Source: Saccharospirillum mangrovi (GTDB lineage Bacteria > Pseudomonadota > Gammaproteobacteria > Pseudomonadales > Natronospirillaceae). From it: a stretch of DNA of 64,000 nt. The stretch's first letter is position 1. Each line of letters opens with the position of its first letter. Made by a program: the position numbers and the translations under genes. The DNA lies in the NCBI RefSeq assembly GCF_003367315.1, contig NZ_CP031415.1, forward strand, positions 2,106,001 to 2,170,000. Reading direction: 5' to 3'. Shown here one piece after another: positions 7,802 through 17,086 of the stretch. A model generated the notes under the pieces. That model saw only the letters and a list, made by a program, of their open reading frames with translations. It did no database searches and was not told the origin of the DNA.

Positions 7802-9202
7802 ATGACGCTTTCTCTGTACAACACCCTGTCCGGCAAAAAAGAAATCTTCGAACCCCTCGACCCGAACCGGGTAACGTTCTATGCCTGCGGACCGACCGTC
7901 TACAACTACGTGCACGTCGGCAACGGCCGTTCAGCGACTGTCTTCGATTTGCTCTACCGCCTGCTCAGCAAGCTGTACCCGACGGTGGTATTCGCGCGCA
8001 ACCTGACCGACGTGGATGACAAAATCAACGCCGCCGCTCAGGCCGAAGGCGTCGATATCGGCCAGTACGCCCAGCGGTTTATCGATGCCTATCAGGAAGA
8101 CATGGACGCCCTGGGCAACTTAAGACCGACACTGCAACCACGCGCCACCGAAACCATCGACGAAATCATCGACATCATCGAGCGACTGATTGCCAGCCAT
8201 AACGCCTACGTCAGCGACGGCCACGTGCTGTTTGCCGTCGACAGCGCCAACGATTACGGCCGCCTGTCGCATCGCAAACTCGACGACATGCAGGCTGGCG
8301 CGCGCGTCGAAGTCGCCGATTACAAACGCCATCCGCTCGACTTCGTATTGTGGAAACCCTCAACCGACGACCTGCCCGGCTGGGATAGCCCCTGGGGCCG
8401 CGGCCGCCCCGGCTGGCACACCGAATGTACGGCGATGATTTTCAAACATCTGGGCGAAACCATCGACATCCACGGTGGCGGCAGCGACTTAGTGTTTCCG
8501 CACCACGAAAACGAACGCGCCCAAGGCCTGTGCTGCGTGCCGGATAACAACGCCAATGGCCGCGGCTACGCGCGTTATTGGGTGCACAACGCCATGCTGG
8601 ATGTGGACGGCGAAAAGATGTCCAAATCGCTGGGCAACTTCACCGTATTGCGCGATTTGCTGGCGACACAGCCGGGAGAACTGGTGCGGCTGGCGTTGCT
8701 GTCAGCGCATTACCGCTCGAACCTGAACTGGTCCGAACAGTTGCTGCATCAGACCCGCCAGACGCTCGACCGGCTGTATACCCTGCTGCGCGACAGCGAA
8801 GATCTGGCACCGATCGCGCCGGAAAACCCGTTGCAACTCGACGCCTTCCAGGCGCTGCTCGACGATCTGAATACACCACGCGCCCTGGCCGCCCTGCACG
8901 AAACCAGCAACCGCTTTTTCAAAAGCAGCGACGCCACCGAACGGGCGCAATTAAAAGGTGAAATTCTGGCGGTCGCCGAAACGCTGGGCATTCTGCAACA
9001 GACGCCGGAACAATGGTTCCAGGCCGGTGGCGGCGAAGGCGATTTGAGTAACGACGCCATCGATGCCCTGGTCGCCGAACGCCAAAGCGCCAAACAGAAC
9101 CGCGACTTCGCCCGCGCCGATGCCATCCGCGACGAACTGGCCGCCGCCGGCATCGTCATTCAGGACACGCGTGACGGCGCACGCTGGTCACGCGAAGGCT
9201 GA
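7802..9202 (+). CDS. cysS: Cysteinyl-tRNA synthetase
   Basis: A 466-residue class I aminoacyl-tRNA synthetase. The catalytic zinc Cys is in ACGPTVYNY at residues 28-36, the HIGH-type motif is HVGN at 38-41, zinc ligands continue in WHTECTAM near 204-211 and [14 protein letters not shown] near 225-238, and EKMSKSLGN near 270-278 is the KMSKS loop. It charges tRNA-Cys in the cytoplasm. The length is normal (E. coli 461). The ATG at 7802 matches the family N-terminus. It is followed by yidD after 6 bases and so heads a small operon. Confidence 0.97.
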   Translation: MTLSLYNTLSGKKEIFEPLDPNRVTFYACGPTVYNYVHVGNGRSATVFDLLYRLLSKLYPTVVFARNLTDVDDKINAAAQAEGVDIGQYAQRFIDAYQEDMDALGNLRPTLQPRATETIDEIIDIIERLIASHNAYVSDGHVLFAVDSANDYGRLSHRKLDDMQAGARVEVADYKRHPLDFVLWKPSTDDLPGWDSPWGRGRPGWHTECTAMIFKHLGETIDIHGGGSDLVFPHHENERAQGLCCVPDNNANGRGYARYWVHNAMLDVDGEKMSKSLGNFTVLRDLLATQPGELVRLALLSAHYRSNLNWSEQLLHQTRQTLDRLYTLLRDSEDLAPIAPENPLQLDAFQALLDDLNTPRALAALHETSNRFFKSSDATERAQLKGEILAVAETLGILQQTPEQWFQAGGGEGDLSNDAIDALVAERQSAKQNRDFARADAIRDELAAAGIVIQDTRDGARWSREG

Positions 9203-9208
9203 GCGACG

Positions 9209-9466
9209 ATGAAATGGCCGCTGATCGCACTGGTGCATCTGTATCGTTGGCTGATCAGCCCGCTGCTCGGCCCGCGCTGTCGGTTTTATCCGACCTGCTC
9301 GGAGTACGCCTTGATCGCGCTGAAACATCACGGCGCGCTCAAAGGCAGTTGGCTCACCGCCAAACGCATTGCCCGTTGCCACCCAGGTCATCCGGGTGGC
9401 ATAGATCCGGTACCGGGCGTACCGCTGCACGATCGCAATGAGGATTCGAACGATGATGATCGATAA
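9209..9466 (+). CDS. yidD: Membrane protein insertion efficiency factor YidD
   Basis: An 85-residue protein with the YidD signatures [18 protein letters not shown] near residues 11-28, TCSEYA near 29-34 and [13 protein letters not shown] near 52-64. YidD is an inner membrane-associated protein assisting YidC-dependent insertion. It normally sits between rnpA and yidC near the replication origin; here it lies between cysS and ycaR. Its 3' end overlaps the ycaR start by 14 bases, which suggests coupling. Confidence 0.93.
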   Translation: MKWPLIALVHLYRWLISPLLGPRCRFYPTCSEYALIALKHHGALKGSWLTAKRIARCHPGHPGGIDPVPGVPLHDRNEDSNDDDR

Positions 9467-9668
9467 ACAGTTGCTCAACATTCTGGTGTGCCCGGTGACC
9501 AAAGCACCGCTGCAACTCGACCGGGAAAAAGACGAACTGATTTCCACCGCCGCCAAACTCGCCTACCCGATTCGTGACGGCATTCCAGTCATGCTGGAAG
9601 ACGAAGCGCGCGCCTTAGGCCAGGAAGAATTCGAATATTGGCTATCGAAAAAGAGCACGCTGCGTTAA
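9453..9668 (+). CDS. ycaR: Trm112 family protein YcaR
   Basis: A 71-residue Trm112-like protein beginning [19 protein letters not shown], with the conserved [16 protein letters not shown] near residues 36-51. Of the zinc-type cysteines only CPV remains, as is common in proteobacterial forms. The ATG at 9453 is used because AGG (9441-9443) sits 9 bases upstream; the longer frame from 9438 is less likely. E. coli ycaR lies between lpxK and kdsB, whereas here it follows yidD, whose end it overlaps. Bacterial function is not well established. Confidence 0.88.
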   Translation: MMIDKQLLNILVCPVTKAPLQLDREKDELISTAAKLAYPIRDGIPVMLEDEARALGQEEFEYWLSKKSTLR

Positions 9669-9691
9669 GCGAATAGCGCATTTCCAAATAA

Positions 9692-9723
9692 AAAAAACGG
9701 TGGCATTTTTGCCACCGTTTTTT
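9692..9723. terminator. Bidirectional Rho-independent terminator
   Basis: A perfect 14-bp stem (9692-9705 with 9710-9723) encloses a TTTT loop, with an A run on the left and a T run on the right. It lies between the convergent ycaR and mechanosensitive channel genes and can stop transcription both ways. Confidence 0.95.
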
Positions 9724-9747
9724 GTTTGGGACTCCAGCTTTCAGAAC

Positions 9748-10944
9748 CTACTCTTCCCCAACGTCCGGCCCAAACGTCGGCTCACCGCGGCCGGCAGCGT
9801 GTCGGGTCCGTTTCCCGCTGGCGGCCTGGCCGTCGTCGTCTTCGTTCGGCGCAATGTGCAACGTCTGCGTCGGGAAGGCGATCTCTGCATCGTGGTCATC
9901 AATGATGTCGATAATGCGCAGCATGATGTCCTGTTTGATGGCGTGATAGGTCACCCAATCGGTGGTTTTGGTGAAGGCGTAAACGAAGAAATCGATGGAG
10001 GACGCGGCGAATTTATTAACGTTCACAATCAAGGTTGAGTTGGTGTCGATGTCGTCGTTGGTTTGCAGCATGTCGCGCACCGCTTCGACAATCGAACCGA
10101 CTTTGCTGGCATCGGCATAACGCACACCAATGGTTTCATAAATCCGCCGGTTCAACATGCGCGACGGGTTTTCCACTGAAATACTGGCGAAGGTCGCGTT
10201 AGGTACATAGAGCGGGCGCTTGTCGAAGGTGCGAATGCGCGTCAGCCGCCAACCGATGTGTTCGACGGTGCCTTCAATTTCCTGATCCGGTGAACGAATC
10301 CAGTCGCCGACTCGAAACGGCTGATCGAGATACACCATCAAACCGCCGAAAAAATTCGCCAACAAATCCTTGGCAGCAAAACCCACGGCGATACCGCCGA
10401 TACCTCCGAACGCCAACACACCCGACACACTGAAACCGAGCGACTGCAACACCACCAAGGCAGTGGTGATCAGCACTGACAACCGCAGCAGTTTGCCCAA
10501 CGCAGAAGCCGTGGTGGCATCGAGCGGTTTACGAACGTGGTTCGGATCCTGAGCGGTGATTTCGCCACGCTGAATAAAGGACGTCATAAACCAGGCGAAA
10601 ATAATGATGAACGAGACTTCGCGCACTGGCTCGACAAAATCGAAAATCGGTTCGTTGGAAATGTCGCGTACGATGGATGTCGCCAGCAGCAAACCGTTAA
10701 CCCAGATAAACAGCCGCACCGGTTTGCGCGCCGAATTGACCAGTAAGTCGTCCCAGAAGGTTCGTGTTTTGGCGGCGCCGATTTCCAGGCGGTCGAACAC
10801 TTTTTTGGCAACGTAGCTGGCCAGCAAGGTCGCCAACACGATGATAAACACCTGCACAATCCAGCTGTTTTCCCGCCCCAGATTGAGCAGATCGACAACA
10901 ACATTGACGCTGCTGTTCAACGTCTCTTCCAGAGTTTCTTCCAC
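9748..10944 (-). CDS. MscS-family mechanosensitive ion channel
   Basis: A 398-residue inner membrane protein. Membrane spans lie near residues 28-46, 73-90, 107-124, 155-172 and 176-196. The pore-lining TM3 and following beta domain show GGIGGIAVGFAAKDLLANFFGG near 177 onward (given here as the core motif GFAAKDLLANFFGG), then LDQPFRVGDWI and the cytoplasmic VPNATFASISVEN. Such channels open under membrane tension and release solutes upon hypo-osmotic shock. The five-span layout resembles E. coli YnaI/YbdG more than MscS itself. The C-terminal tail is charged and disordered. It ends 24 bases from the shared terminator. Confidence 0.9.
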   Translation of the reverse strand: MEETLEETLNSSVNVVVDLLNLGRENSWIVQVFIIVLATLLASYVAKKVFDRLEIGAAKTRTFWDDLLVNSARKPVRLFIWVNGLLLATSIVRDISNEPIFDFVEPVREVSFIIIFAWFMTSFIQRGEITAQDPNHVRKPLDATTASALGKLLRLSVLITTALVVLQSLGFSVSGVLAFGGIGGIAVGFAAKDLLANFFGGLMVYLDQPFRVGDWIRSPDQEIEGTVEHIGWRLTRIRTFDKRPLYVPNATFASISVENPSRMLNRRIYETIGVRYADASKVGSIVEAVRDMLQTNDDIDTNSTLIVNVNKFAASSIDFFVYAFTKTTDWVTYHAIKQDIMLRIIDIIDDHDAEIAFPTQTLHIAPNEDDDGQAASGKRTRHAAGRGEPTFGPDVGEE

Positions 10945-11073
10945 ACCCGACTCCTTTATTCAGCCACGTTTATTCAGTCACGCCGTCGGCGCCACGGTCA
11001 GCTACAAACCACCATGATAACCACAGACGGGCGAGCGATGCAGGGGCAATGCGGTTGAAAGCGGGTGTTGGAA

Positions 11074-11358
11074 TTATTGCGCGGTTACTTGGCGACGCTT
11101 GAGCCAACCGGTTAACAGACGAATCCAGGCGTAGGCCGCGACGGCGCCAAACAAAATGATGACTTGCTGAGAAAAACCACTGCCAATAAGGCAAAAAATC
11201 AGCCCGTATTGCACAAAATAGCCACTGAGCATGGCGCTCCAGCGGCAAACGGTCGTCGAGCGAGCGGTTTCAAAAAAACACGCCAGCGGCACGAACAACA
11301 ATGCAGCGAACCATTGCAGGTTCAACAGCAGAGAATGGAATTGGGTGGTATCGATCAT
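11074..11358 (-). CDS. Small membrane protein of unknown function
   Basis: A 94-residue hydrophobic protein with about three membrane segments: QWFAALLFVPLACFF near 14-28, GYFVQYGLIFCLIGSGF near 43-59 and QVIILFGAVAAYAWIRLL near 61-78, ending in the basic tail KRRQVTAQ. The ATG at 11358 is chosen because the first span follows closely; longer versions from upstream codons add a charged stretch unlike a membrane protein. It lies 130 bases upstream of the MscS-type gene in the same direction. No family was recognised. A -10-like TAGAAT lies just upstream on the minus strand. Confidence 0.6.
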   Translation of the reverse strand: MIDTTQFHSLLLNLQWFAALLFVPLACFFETARSTTVCRWSAMLSGYFVQYGLIFCLIGSGFSQQVIILFGAVAAYAWIRLLTGWLKRRQVTAQ

Positions 11359-11525
11359 GGCGGCGCATTCTAACGACTGTGCCGTCGTCACCCCAGCCCG
11401 AGGCCGCATTATTTGCGTTAACGGGCGCACATTTTCACCGTCCTGACGCTCGATATCCGGTCGTGGGCGAGTTCCACACTCAATGGTATGCTCGAACGCT
11501 TCACCCACCACCCTCAAACGACACG

Positions 11526-12890
11526 ATGTTGAGATGGCATTTCGGCCACAAACTGGCCCTGATCATGACGCTGTTGGTTCTGGTCGCCTCCAGCATCCTC
11601 GGTTACACCCTGGTGTATCGCCAGTTTTCGATGATGGAAACCCAGTTCAACGACACCGGCTCGGCGCTGGCCGCTCAGTTGGGCGCATCGTCGGTGGAGC
11701 CTGTTTTTACCGAAGATGCCCTGGGCCTCAGCAGTCTGGTGAATTCTTTGAACGAGCAAGAGGTGGTCGCCTCGGTAGCGGTGTTTAATCGCCAGGGTAA
11801 TGTGTTGGCCGAAGCCGGTACCTATCGTCCCTTTCTGGACACAGGCAACGAAATCACCGTCACCGGCCGCCGCCTGGGCAAAGATGACATCACCTGGTTT
11901 TACGCGCCCATCGTCTTTCGCAACGTCAACGGCGGCACCGCCTGGGTTGGGCTCGATAAATCCGGGCTGGCTGCCAGCCAGGCAGCCGTGGTCCGCTCTG
12001 GCATTTTGGTGGTGCTGTTATTGGTCGTGGCGATTACCGCCGTCGCCGTACGACTGGGCCGTTCGCTGGGCAAGCCGGTCAACGATCTGATTGAAGGCAC
12101 CCAGGCCATCGAATCCGGCCGGTACGATTTCCGCATCGAGCGCCAATACAGTGGCGAATTCAAAGCGCTGACGGAATCGTTCAACACCATGGCCCGCGGT
12201 CTGGAACAAAAAGATCGGGTTGAGCGTTTGTTTTCGCGCTTTGTCAGCAACCCGGTCGCCGCGCACTACATGGCGCGGGACGAAGCCGAACCCACGCAGG
12301 AGGGGCGACTGGTCGAAGCCTCGGTGATCTTTGTCGATCTGGTTGGCTATACCGCCTTCAGCGAAGGCCGTAACCCAGCCGATGTCGCCGACATCCTGAA
12401 CCAATACTTCACCGAGTTCGCCGACATCTGCCACCGCTACCAGGGCAATGTCGATAAATACATCGGCGATTGCGCCATGCTGGTGTTTGGCTGCCCGCAA
12501 ACCGACCCGGAACACCGCTACCACGCCATGCAATGCGCTATTGGCATCCGCGAGCGCATTATCGAAATGAACCAGGAGCGCGCCGCACGCAACGAGCCTT
12601 GTCTGAACATTCGCATTGGCCTGAGCGGCGGCGAATTACTGGCGGGCCTGCTCGGTTCGCACGAACGGCTGCAATACACCGTTGTGGGCGAACCGGCGAA
12701 CCTGGCGTCACGTCTGTGTGACCGTGCTGAACACGGCCAGGTTCTGACCGACAAAGCCTTCTTCGACGCCTTGAACGAGAGCCACCCGTTGGGATCGCAA
12801 AGCACAGTCAGCATCCAGGTCAAAGGCTTTCAGGCCAAAGTCGATGCCTTGACGGTGACCGACTTCCACACCGCTACCGCCGAGAACTGA
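11526..12890 (+). CDS. Membrane class III adenylate/guanylate cyclase with HAMP domain
   Basis: A 454-residue protein: membrane span at about 9-30, a periplasmic sensor region at about 31-155, a second span at about 157-178, a HAMP domain at about 178-232, and a class III cyclase catalytic domain at about 262-445. Metal-binding Asp residues are in IFVDLVGYTAF near 266-276 and KYIGDCAMLVFG near 310-321; VVGEPANLASRL near 386-397 holds the Asn and Arg that stabilise the transition state. It likely makes cAMP in response to a periplasmic signal; GTP use cannot be excluded. The ATG at 11526 begins directly before the first span. A lipoprotein gene follows after 7 bases. Confidence 0.88.
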   Translation: MLRWHFGHKLALIMTLLVLVASSILGYTLVYRQFSMMETQFNDTGSALAAQLGASSVEPVFTEDALGLSSLVNSLNEQEVVASVAVFNRQGNVLAEAGTYRPFLDTGNEITVTGRRLGKDDITWFYAPIVFRNVNGGTAWVGLDKSGLAASQAAVVRSGILVVLLLVVAITAVAVRLGRSLGKPVNDLIEGTQAIESGRYDFRIERQYSGEFKALTESFNTMARGLEQKDRVERLFSRFVSNPVAAHYMARDEAEPTQEGRLVEASVIFVDLVGYTAFSEGRNPADVADILNQYFTEFADICHRYQGNVDKYIGDCAMLVFGCPQTDPEHRYHAMQCAIGIRERIIEMNQERAARNEPCLNIRIGLSGGELLAGLLGSHERLQYTVVGEPANLASRLCDRAEHGQVLTDKAFFDALNESHPLGSQSTVSIQVKGFQAKVDALTVTDFHTATAEN

Positions 12891-12897
12891 GCCGCCG

Positions 12898-13944
12898 ATG
12901 TTGTCGCATGTCCGTCCGCTACTGCTGTTGCCGTTGGTTGCCTGGCTCAGCGCCTGCGCCACCTTGTCGATGCCGTTCAGTGATCTGGACACGCAAGTAG
13001 CAACCTGGAGCACCGAGCACCGATACGACAAAGCGCTGTCGGCCTTGCGCGCCGTGCCTGAAGACGACGCTGCGTTCGAAGCCGTGCAACCGCGCATTCG
13101 GCAACTGGAAAGTGAGCGCAAACAGTACATCGCCGATCGGCTGCAAAGCGCGGCCAGCCAGGCGGATCAGGCCAACTTTCCAGCGGCCCTGACCATTCTG
13201 GACGACGCTCTGGAACGGCTGCCCGACACCCCCGAGTTGCAAACTCAACGCGATGACTACGAACAACAGCGCCAGCGCAGCATTCAACGGCACCGGCGTT
13301 TTATTCAACTGGCTCACGCCCGCTACCTGCTGGCAATCCGCCCCAGCGAAGAAGCGCTGTTGCAAGCCAGCCCCAGCAATCTGTTCGCGCAACAGCGGTA
13401 CCGTTCGTATCAGCAGGATTTGAATCAGGCGTCGGCCGACCTCTACGCCATCGGTCGCCAGGCGTTGTATGAAAACGACAGCGACACGGCGGTCGAAGCC
13501 TTGTCGCTGTCGAATCAGTTGGCACCAAACGAGCTGAGCAACGACCTGCTCGCCAATGTGCGCCAGGCCGAACGCTCGGAGCGCCAACGTCAGCGGGACC
13601 AGCAAGCGGCCGCAGCGCAAACGCAGTGGCCGCAACTCGAACAGCAGTTCGAGGCCTCGCTGCGACTCAACGACCTGCAAAGCGCCCGCCGGTTGCTCAG
13701 TGAAATGCAGGAGATCAAACCCGACGCCAGCGCCCCGCTGCGCCAACGGCTCGAACGCCGTATCGATGCCGAAGCCACGGCGCTGCTCGAACGCGGCCGA
13801 CTGCTGTATGGACAGGGCTTGTTGCAGGAAGCGCTGGCAGTCTGGCGCGAAGCGCTGCAATTGAAGCCCGACGACCCGGACATTCTGGCCGCCATTGAGC
13901 GCACCGAAACCTTCCTGCAGAACCTGGAGAACTGGGGGGAGTAA
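12898..13944 (+). CDS. Lipoprotein with TPR-like helical repeats
   Basis: A 348-residue protein with a lipoprotein signal ending in the lipobox LSAC (Cys at residue 20). The rest is predicted almost fully helical, rich in Gln, Glu, Leu and Ala, with TPR-like stretches (ALTILDDALERLPDTPELQ near 97-115; LLQEALAVWREALQLKPDDP near 307-326). The residue after Cys is Ala, so outer-membrane sorting by Lol is expected. It is 7 bases downstream of the cyclase and probably cotranscribed; it may present a signal to, or scaffold, the cyclase sensor region, which is inference only. Confidence 0.75.
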   Translation: MLSHVRPLLLLPLVAWLSACATLSMPFSDLDTQVATWSTEHRYDKALSALRAVPEDDAAFEAVQPRIRQLESERKQYIADRLQSAASQADQANFPAALTILDDALERLPDTPELQTQRDDYEQQRQRSIQRHRRFIQLAHARYLLAIRPSEEALLQASPSNLFAQQRYRSYQQDLNQASADLYAIGRQALYENDSDTAVEALSLSNQLAPNELSNDLLANVRQAERSERQRQRDQQAAAAQTQWPQLEQQFEASLRLNDLQSARRLLSEMQEIKPDASAPLRQRLERRIDAEATALLERGRLLYGQGLLQEALAVWREALQLKPDDPDILAAIERTETFLQNLENWGE

Positions 13945-13962
13945 AAGCGTCGGCGATTCCGT

Positions 13963-13968
13963 TATACT
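13963..13968 (+). promoter_or_regulatory. Possible -10 element for rnb
   Basis: TATACT lies 37 bases upstream of the rnb start in the short gap after the lipoprotein gene. It is 5/6 to consensus, but no -35 is convincing. Confidence 0.35.
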
Positions 13969-14004
13969 GCCGCGCCGATTTATTCGTACAGGCTAAGTCC
14001 CGTT

Positions 14005-15924
14005 ATGCTCGACGCCAACGCCCTCGCGCAGCTGCAATCCCTGAAATCCGACATCCAGTCCAGCCAACCGCGCCTGAGCGGCCGGGTCAAAGGCACCGGC
14101 CGCAGTTTCGGTTTTGTCGTGGGCGACGATGGGCTGGAATATTTCCTGCCGCCCGAAGGCATGGCGCGGGTGTTCCCGGGCGACAAGGTGACCTTCCTGG
14201 TCGAACAACAGGGCGATGGCAAAGTACGCGCCAGCCTGGAAGCGCTGGAAGAGAGTGCGCTGGATGTGTTTGTTGGCCGTTACGTCGAACGTGGCAAAGC
14301 GCAAGGCGTTGAACCCGAGGACGCCGGCCACGCCAAATGGTTGTTTGTACCGCCCAAGAAAACCGCCGATGCCCAGTCCGGCCAATGGGTGAAAGCGCGT
14401 GTCACCCGCCACCCGTGGGAAACCGGCAAGGCTCAAGCGGAGATCGAAGGCATTCTCGGCGCCGAAAACGAAGCCGGCACCTGGCACCGTCTGGCGATTG
14501 AAAAATACCAACTGGTCAGCGAATTCAGCGCTGAAGAATTGGCCGCTGCCGATGCCCTCGATGCCAACCTGATCGAGCAACTGGCCGATACGCGCAGCGA
14601 CCTGACCGACCTGCCCTTCGTCACCATTGACGGCGCCACCACACGCGACATGGACGACGCCTTATTTGCCGAAGAAATCGACACTGGCTGGTTGCTGCAC
14701 GTTGCCATTGCCGATCCGTCAGCCTGGTTCGAAACGAACTCTGCTCTAGACAACGCCGCACGCAAACGCCTGACCACCACCTACCTGCCCGGTCAACCGC
14801 TCGACATGCTGCCCAAGCGCCTGGCGGAGGATTTGTGCTCGTTGGTTCCCGACGCGGTTCGTCTGGCGTTGGTGTTTCATCTGCACGTCGATCGCGACGG
14901 TACGCTGTCGAAACTCGCCATTACACCGGCGCGCATTCGCTCTACCGCCAAACTGAGTTACACCGACGTCAGCCGCTGGCTCGACGGCGAGGAGCCGATT
15001 CCCGCTCAACACTGGCATCTGGAGACGCTGCGCGCTTGCAGCAACGCGCTCAATACCTGGCGTCAGAACGAAGCTTTGGTCATGGCCGACCGGCCCGACT
15101 ACCGCATTCGTGTCGACGAACAACTCGCCGTTACCTGCGTTGATCGCGAAGACCGCACCACGGCTCACGCTTTGGTTGAAGAAAGCATGCTGGCGACCAA
15201 CCGCATCGCCGCTGCCTGGCTCGCCGACGACAGAGCGTTGTTCATGACGCATCCAGGCTTTCGTGGCGAACGCGAAGAAGAACTCAAAGGCCTGCTGCGA
15301 GAATGCGCCCCGAGCGTGGCCGACGAAGACGGCAACCAACTCGACGGTTATCGCCGCATCCTGCGTGCAGCGCGCGATTGCACCGATTTCCCGCTGCAAA
15401 AAGTGCTGCAAAAACGACTGGAACGTGGCCTCTGGACAGCTCAGGCCGCACCGCATTTTGGTTTGGGTTTTGAGCAATACACCACCGTTACCAGTCCGAT
15501 CCGCAAATACAGCGATCTGACCGTGCACCGGCTGATCAAAGCCAAGCTGAACGACGAAGCCTTTGCCATCGACAACGCCTTAGTCGACACGCTGAATGAT
15601 CGTCTTGGCGCCAGCCGCAAAGCCGCCAATGAAGTCGACAACCACCTGCGCCTGCAATGGCTGGCGCAGCTCAGCGAACAACAGCCGGAACAGACCTGGG
15701 CGGCCACCATCGTGCACATCAACGCAGGCGGCTTGATCGTTCAATTGGACGACAACGGCGCCAGTGGTTTTGTCGATTTGCGCAGCGGCGAGGAAAAGTT
15801 CAGCTACGACGCGCTGCGTATGTTGATGAAGAGTGAGACACGCCAGTTTGTGCTGGATCAGGCGTTAACCGTGCGCATTCAGGCCAACGATGGCCAGAAA
15901 CTGGAACTGGCTCTGGTCGAATAA
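14005..15924 (+). CDS. rnb: Exoribonuclease II
   Basis: A 639-residue 3'-5' exoribonuclease (E. coli RNase II 644). Cold-shock-type RNA-binding domains occupy about 20-175 (GRSFGFVVGDDGLEYFLPP near 33). The RNB catalytic domain begins near 200, with Mg-binding Asp residues in IDGATTRDMDDALF near 207-220, and ends with SPIRKYSDLTVHRL near 497-510. An S1 domain is at about 560-639. The length excludes the larger RNase R. It degrades mRNA processively in the cytoplasm. A strong terminator directly follows. Confidence 0.95.
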   Translation: MLDANALAQLQSLKSDIQSSQPRLSGRVKGTGRSFGFVVGDDGLEYFLPPEGMARVFPGDKVTFLVEQQGDGKVRASLEALEESALDVFVGRYVERGKAQGVEPEDAGHAKWLFVPPKKTADAQSGQWVKARVTRHPWETGKAQAEIEGILGAENEAGTWHRLAIEKYQLVSEFSAEELAAADALDANLIEQLADTRSDLTDLPFVTIDGATTRDMDDALFAEEIDTGWLLHVAIADPSAWFETNSALDNAARKRLTTTYLPGQPLDMLPKRLAEDLCSLVPDAVRLALVFHLHVDRDGTLSKLAITPARIRSTAKLSYTDVSRWLDGEEPIPAQHWHLETLRACSNALNTWRQNEALVMADRPDYRIRVDEQLAVTCVDREDRTTAHALVEESMLATNRIAAAWLADDRALFMTHPGFRGEREEELKGLLRECAPSVADEDGNQLDGYRRILRAARDCTDFPLQKVLQKRLERGLWTAQAAPHFGLGFEQYTTVTSPIRKYSDLTVHRLIKAKLNDEAFAIDNALVDTLNDRLGASRKAANEVDNHLRLQWLAQLSEQQPEQTWAATIVHINAGGLIVQLDDNGASGFVDLRSGEEKFSYDALRMLMKSETRQFVLDQALTVRIQANDGQKLELALVE

Positions 15925-15931
15925 AACGCGC

Positions 15932-15958
15932 AAAAAGGGGCTGTTACAGCCCCTTTTT
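15932..15958. terminator. Bidirectional terminator between rnb and galE
   Basis: A perfect 12-bp stem (15932-15943 with 15947-15958) with a TTA loop starts with five A and ends with five T. It separates the convergent rnb and galE genes. Confidence 0.93.
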
Positions 15959-15993
15959 ACTTTGATAATGTTAGCTTCGATAATTTTAGAGTT

Positions 15994-17007
15994 TTAGCTT
16001 CGATAGCCTTCTGGATTCTGGCTTTGCCAGCGCCAGGCATCCGCCATCATTTCATCCAAGCCTTTTACCGCCGTCCAACCCAATTCGCGTTCGGCAAAAG
16101 CCGGATCGGCGTAGCAACGGGCGATATCGCCCGGCCGACGCGGTGCGATCTGATAAGCGACTTTGCGACCAGAGGCGACTTCAAACGCCCGCACCATGTC
16201 CAGCACGCTGTAACCCAAGCCAGTGCCCAGGTTGTAGGCGACGCAACCGCTTTGGTCGTGCAATTTTTCCAGCGCTTTCAAATGGCCCTGCGCCAAGTCC
16301 ACCACGTGGATGTAGTCGCGCACGCCGGTGCCATCCGGGGTGTCGTAATCGTCGCCGAACACCGATAACCGCTCGCGGCGGCCGATAGCAACCTGGGCAA
16401 TGTAGGGCAAGAGATTGTTCGGGATGCCGTTCGGGTCTTCACCGATGCGGCCGGATTCATGCGCACCCACCGGGTTAAAATAACGCAACACCGCAATGCG
16501 CCAACGCTCGTCCGAGCGCGCCAGGTCCTGAAGCAGCAATTCAACCATCAGCTTGGATTGGCCATACGGGTTGGTTGCGCTGAGCGGGAAATCTTCACGG
16601 ATCGGGACGCTGGCCGGGTCGCCATACACAGTGGCGGACGAACTGAACACCAGTCGGGTGACATCGTGACGACGCATCACCTGCAGCAGTGTGATCGTGC
16701 CGGCAACGTTGTTTTCGTAATAGTCGAGCGGAATTTCAGTGCTCTCGCCGACGGCCTTTAAACCGGCAAAATGTACTACAGCCTCGATGTTATGCTCGGT
16801 AAACAGGCGTTCGAGCAAAGCGCGGTCGCGAATATCGCCTTCAACAAAAGGCACCGCCTGACCGACGATGCCTTCCACGCGCCGCAACGCTTCGCGCGAA
16901 CTGTTGCAGAGGTTGTCGAGCACCAGCACGTCCTGTCCGGCTTCAATCAACTCAACGCAGGTGTGACTGCCGATGTAGCCCGCGCCACCGGTTATCAAAA
17001 TAGTCAT
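15994..17007 (-). CDS. galE: UDP-glucose 4-epimerase
   Basis: A 337-residue extended short-chain dehydrogenase. The NAD-binding GGAGYIGSH is at residues 7-15, the catalytic Ser lies in SSSATVYG near 121-128 and the Tyr-Lys pair in YGQSK near 147-151. GalE interconverts UDP-glucose and UDP-galactose (or the N-acetylated forms), supplying precursors for LPS core and O-antigen. It follows manB on the minus strand with an 80-base gap holding a hairpin, and ends at the shared terminator with rnb. It forms the left edge of the polysaccharide block. Confidence 0.95.
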   Translation of the reverse strand: MTILITGGAGYIGSHTCVELIEAGQDVLVLDNLCNSSREALRRVEGIVGQAVPFVEGDIRDRALLERLFTEHNIEAVVHFAGLKAVGESTEIPLDYYENNVAGTITLLQVMRRHDVTRLVFSSSATVYGDPASVPIREDFPLSATNPYGQSKLMVELLLQDLARSDERWRIAVLRYFNPVGAHESGRIGEDPNGIPNNLLPYIAQVAIGRRERLSVFGDDYDTPDGTGVRDYIHVVDLAQGHLKALEKLHDQSGCVAYNLGTGLGYSVLDMVRAFEVASGRKVAYQIAPRRPGDIARCYADPAFAERELGWTAVKGLDEMMADAWRWQSQNPEGYRS

Positions 17008-17019
17008 GAATCGATTCCT

Positions 17020-17040
17020 CGCCCTGAAAGATTCAGGGCG
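17020..17040 (-). other. Intergenic hairpin between manB and galE
   Basis: A perfect 9-bp inverted repeat (17020-17028 with 17032-17040) with a 3-base loop lies just upstream of galE. No T run follows on the minus strand, so it is more likely an mRNA stability or attenuation structure than a terminator. Confidence 0.5.
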
Positions 17041-17086
17041 TCACTGTAATTTTGAAAACGTTTCCAAGCAAGGACTGACCGACGCG

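Noticed and set aside
12873-12881. An exact ops 9-mer on the minus strand inside the cyclase gene
   Set aside because: It is antisense within a coding region with no polysaccharide gene downstream; it shows that the 9-mer can occur by chance here.
12919-13860. A 313-codon minus-strand frame opposite the lipoprotein gene
   Set aside because: Its translation is rich in Gln, Arg and Val with no domain; the plus-strand lipoprotein has a proper lipobox and operon context.
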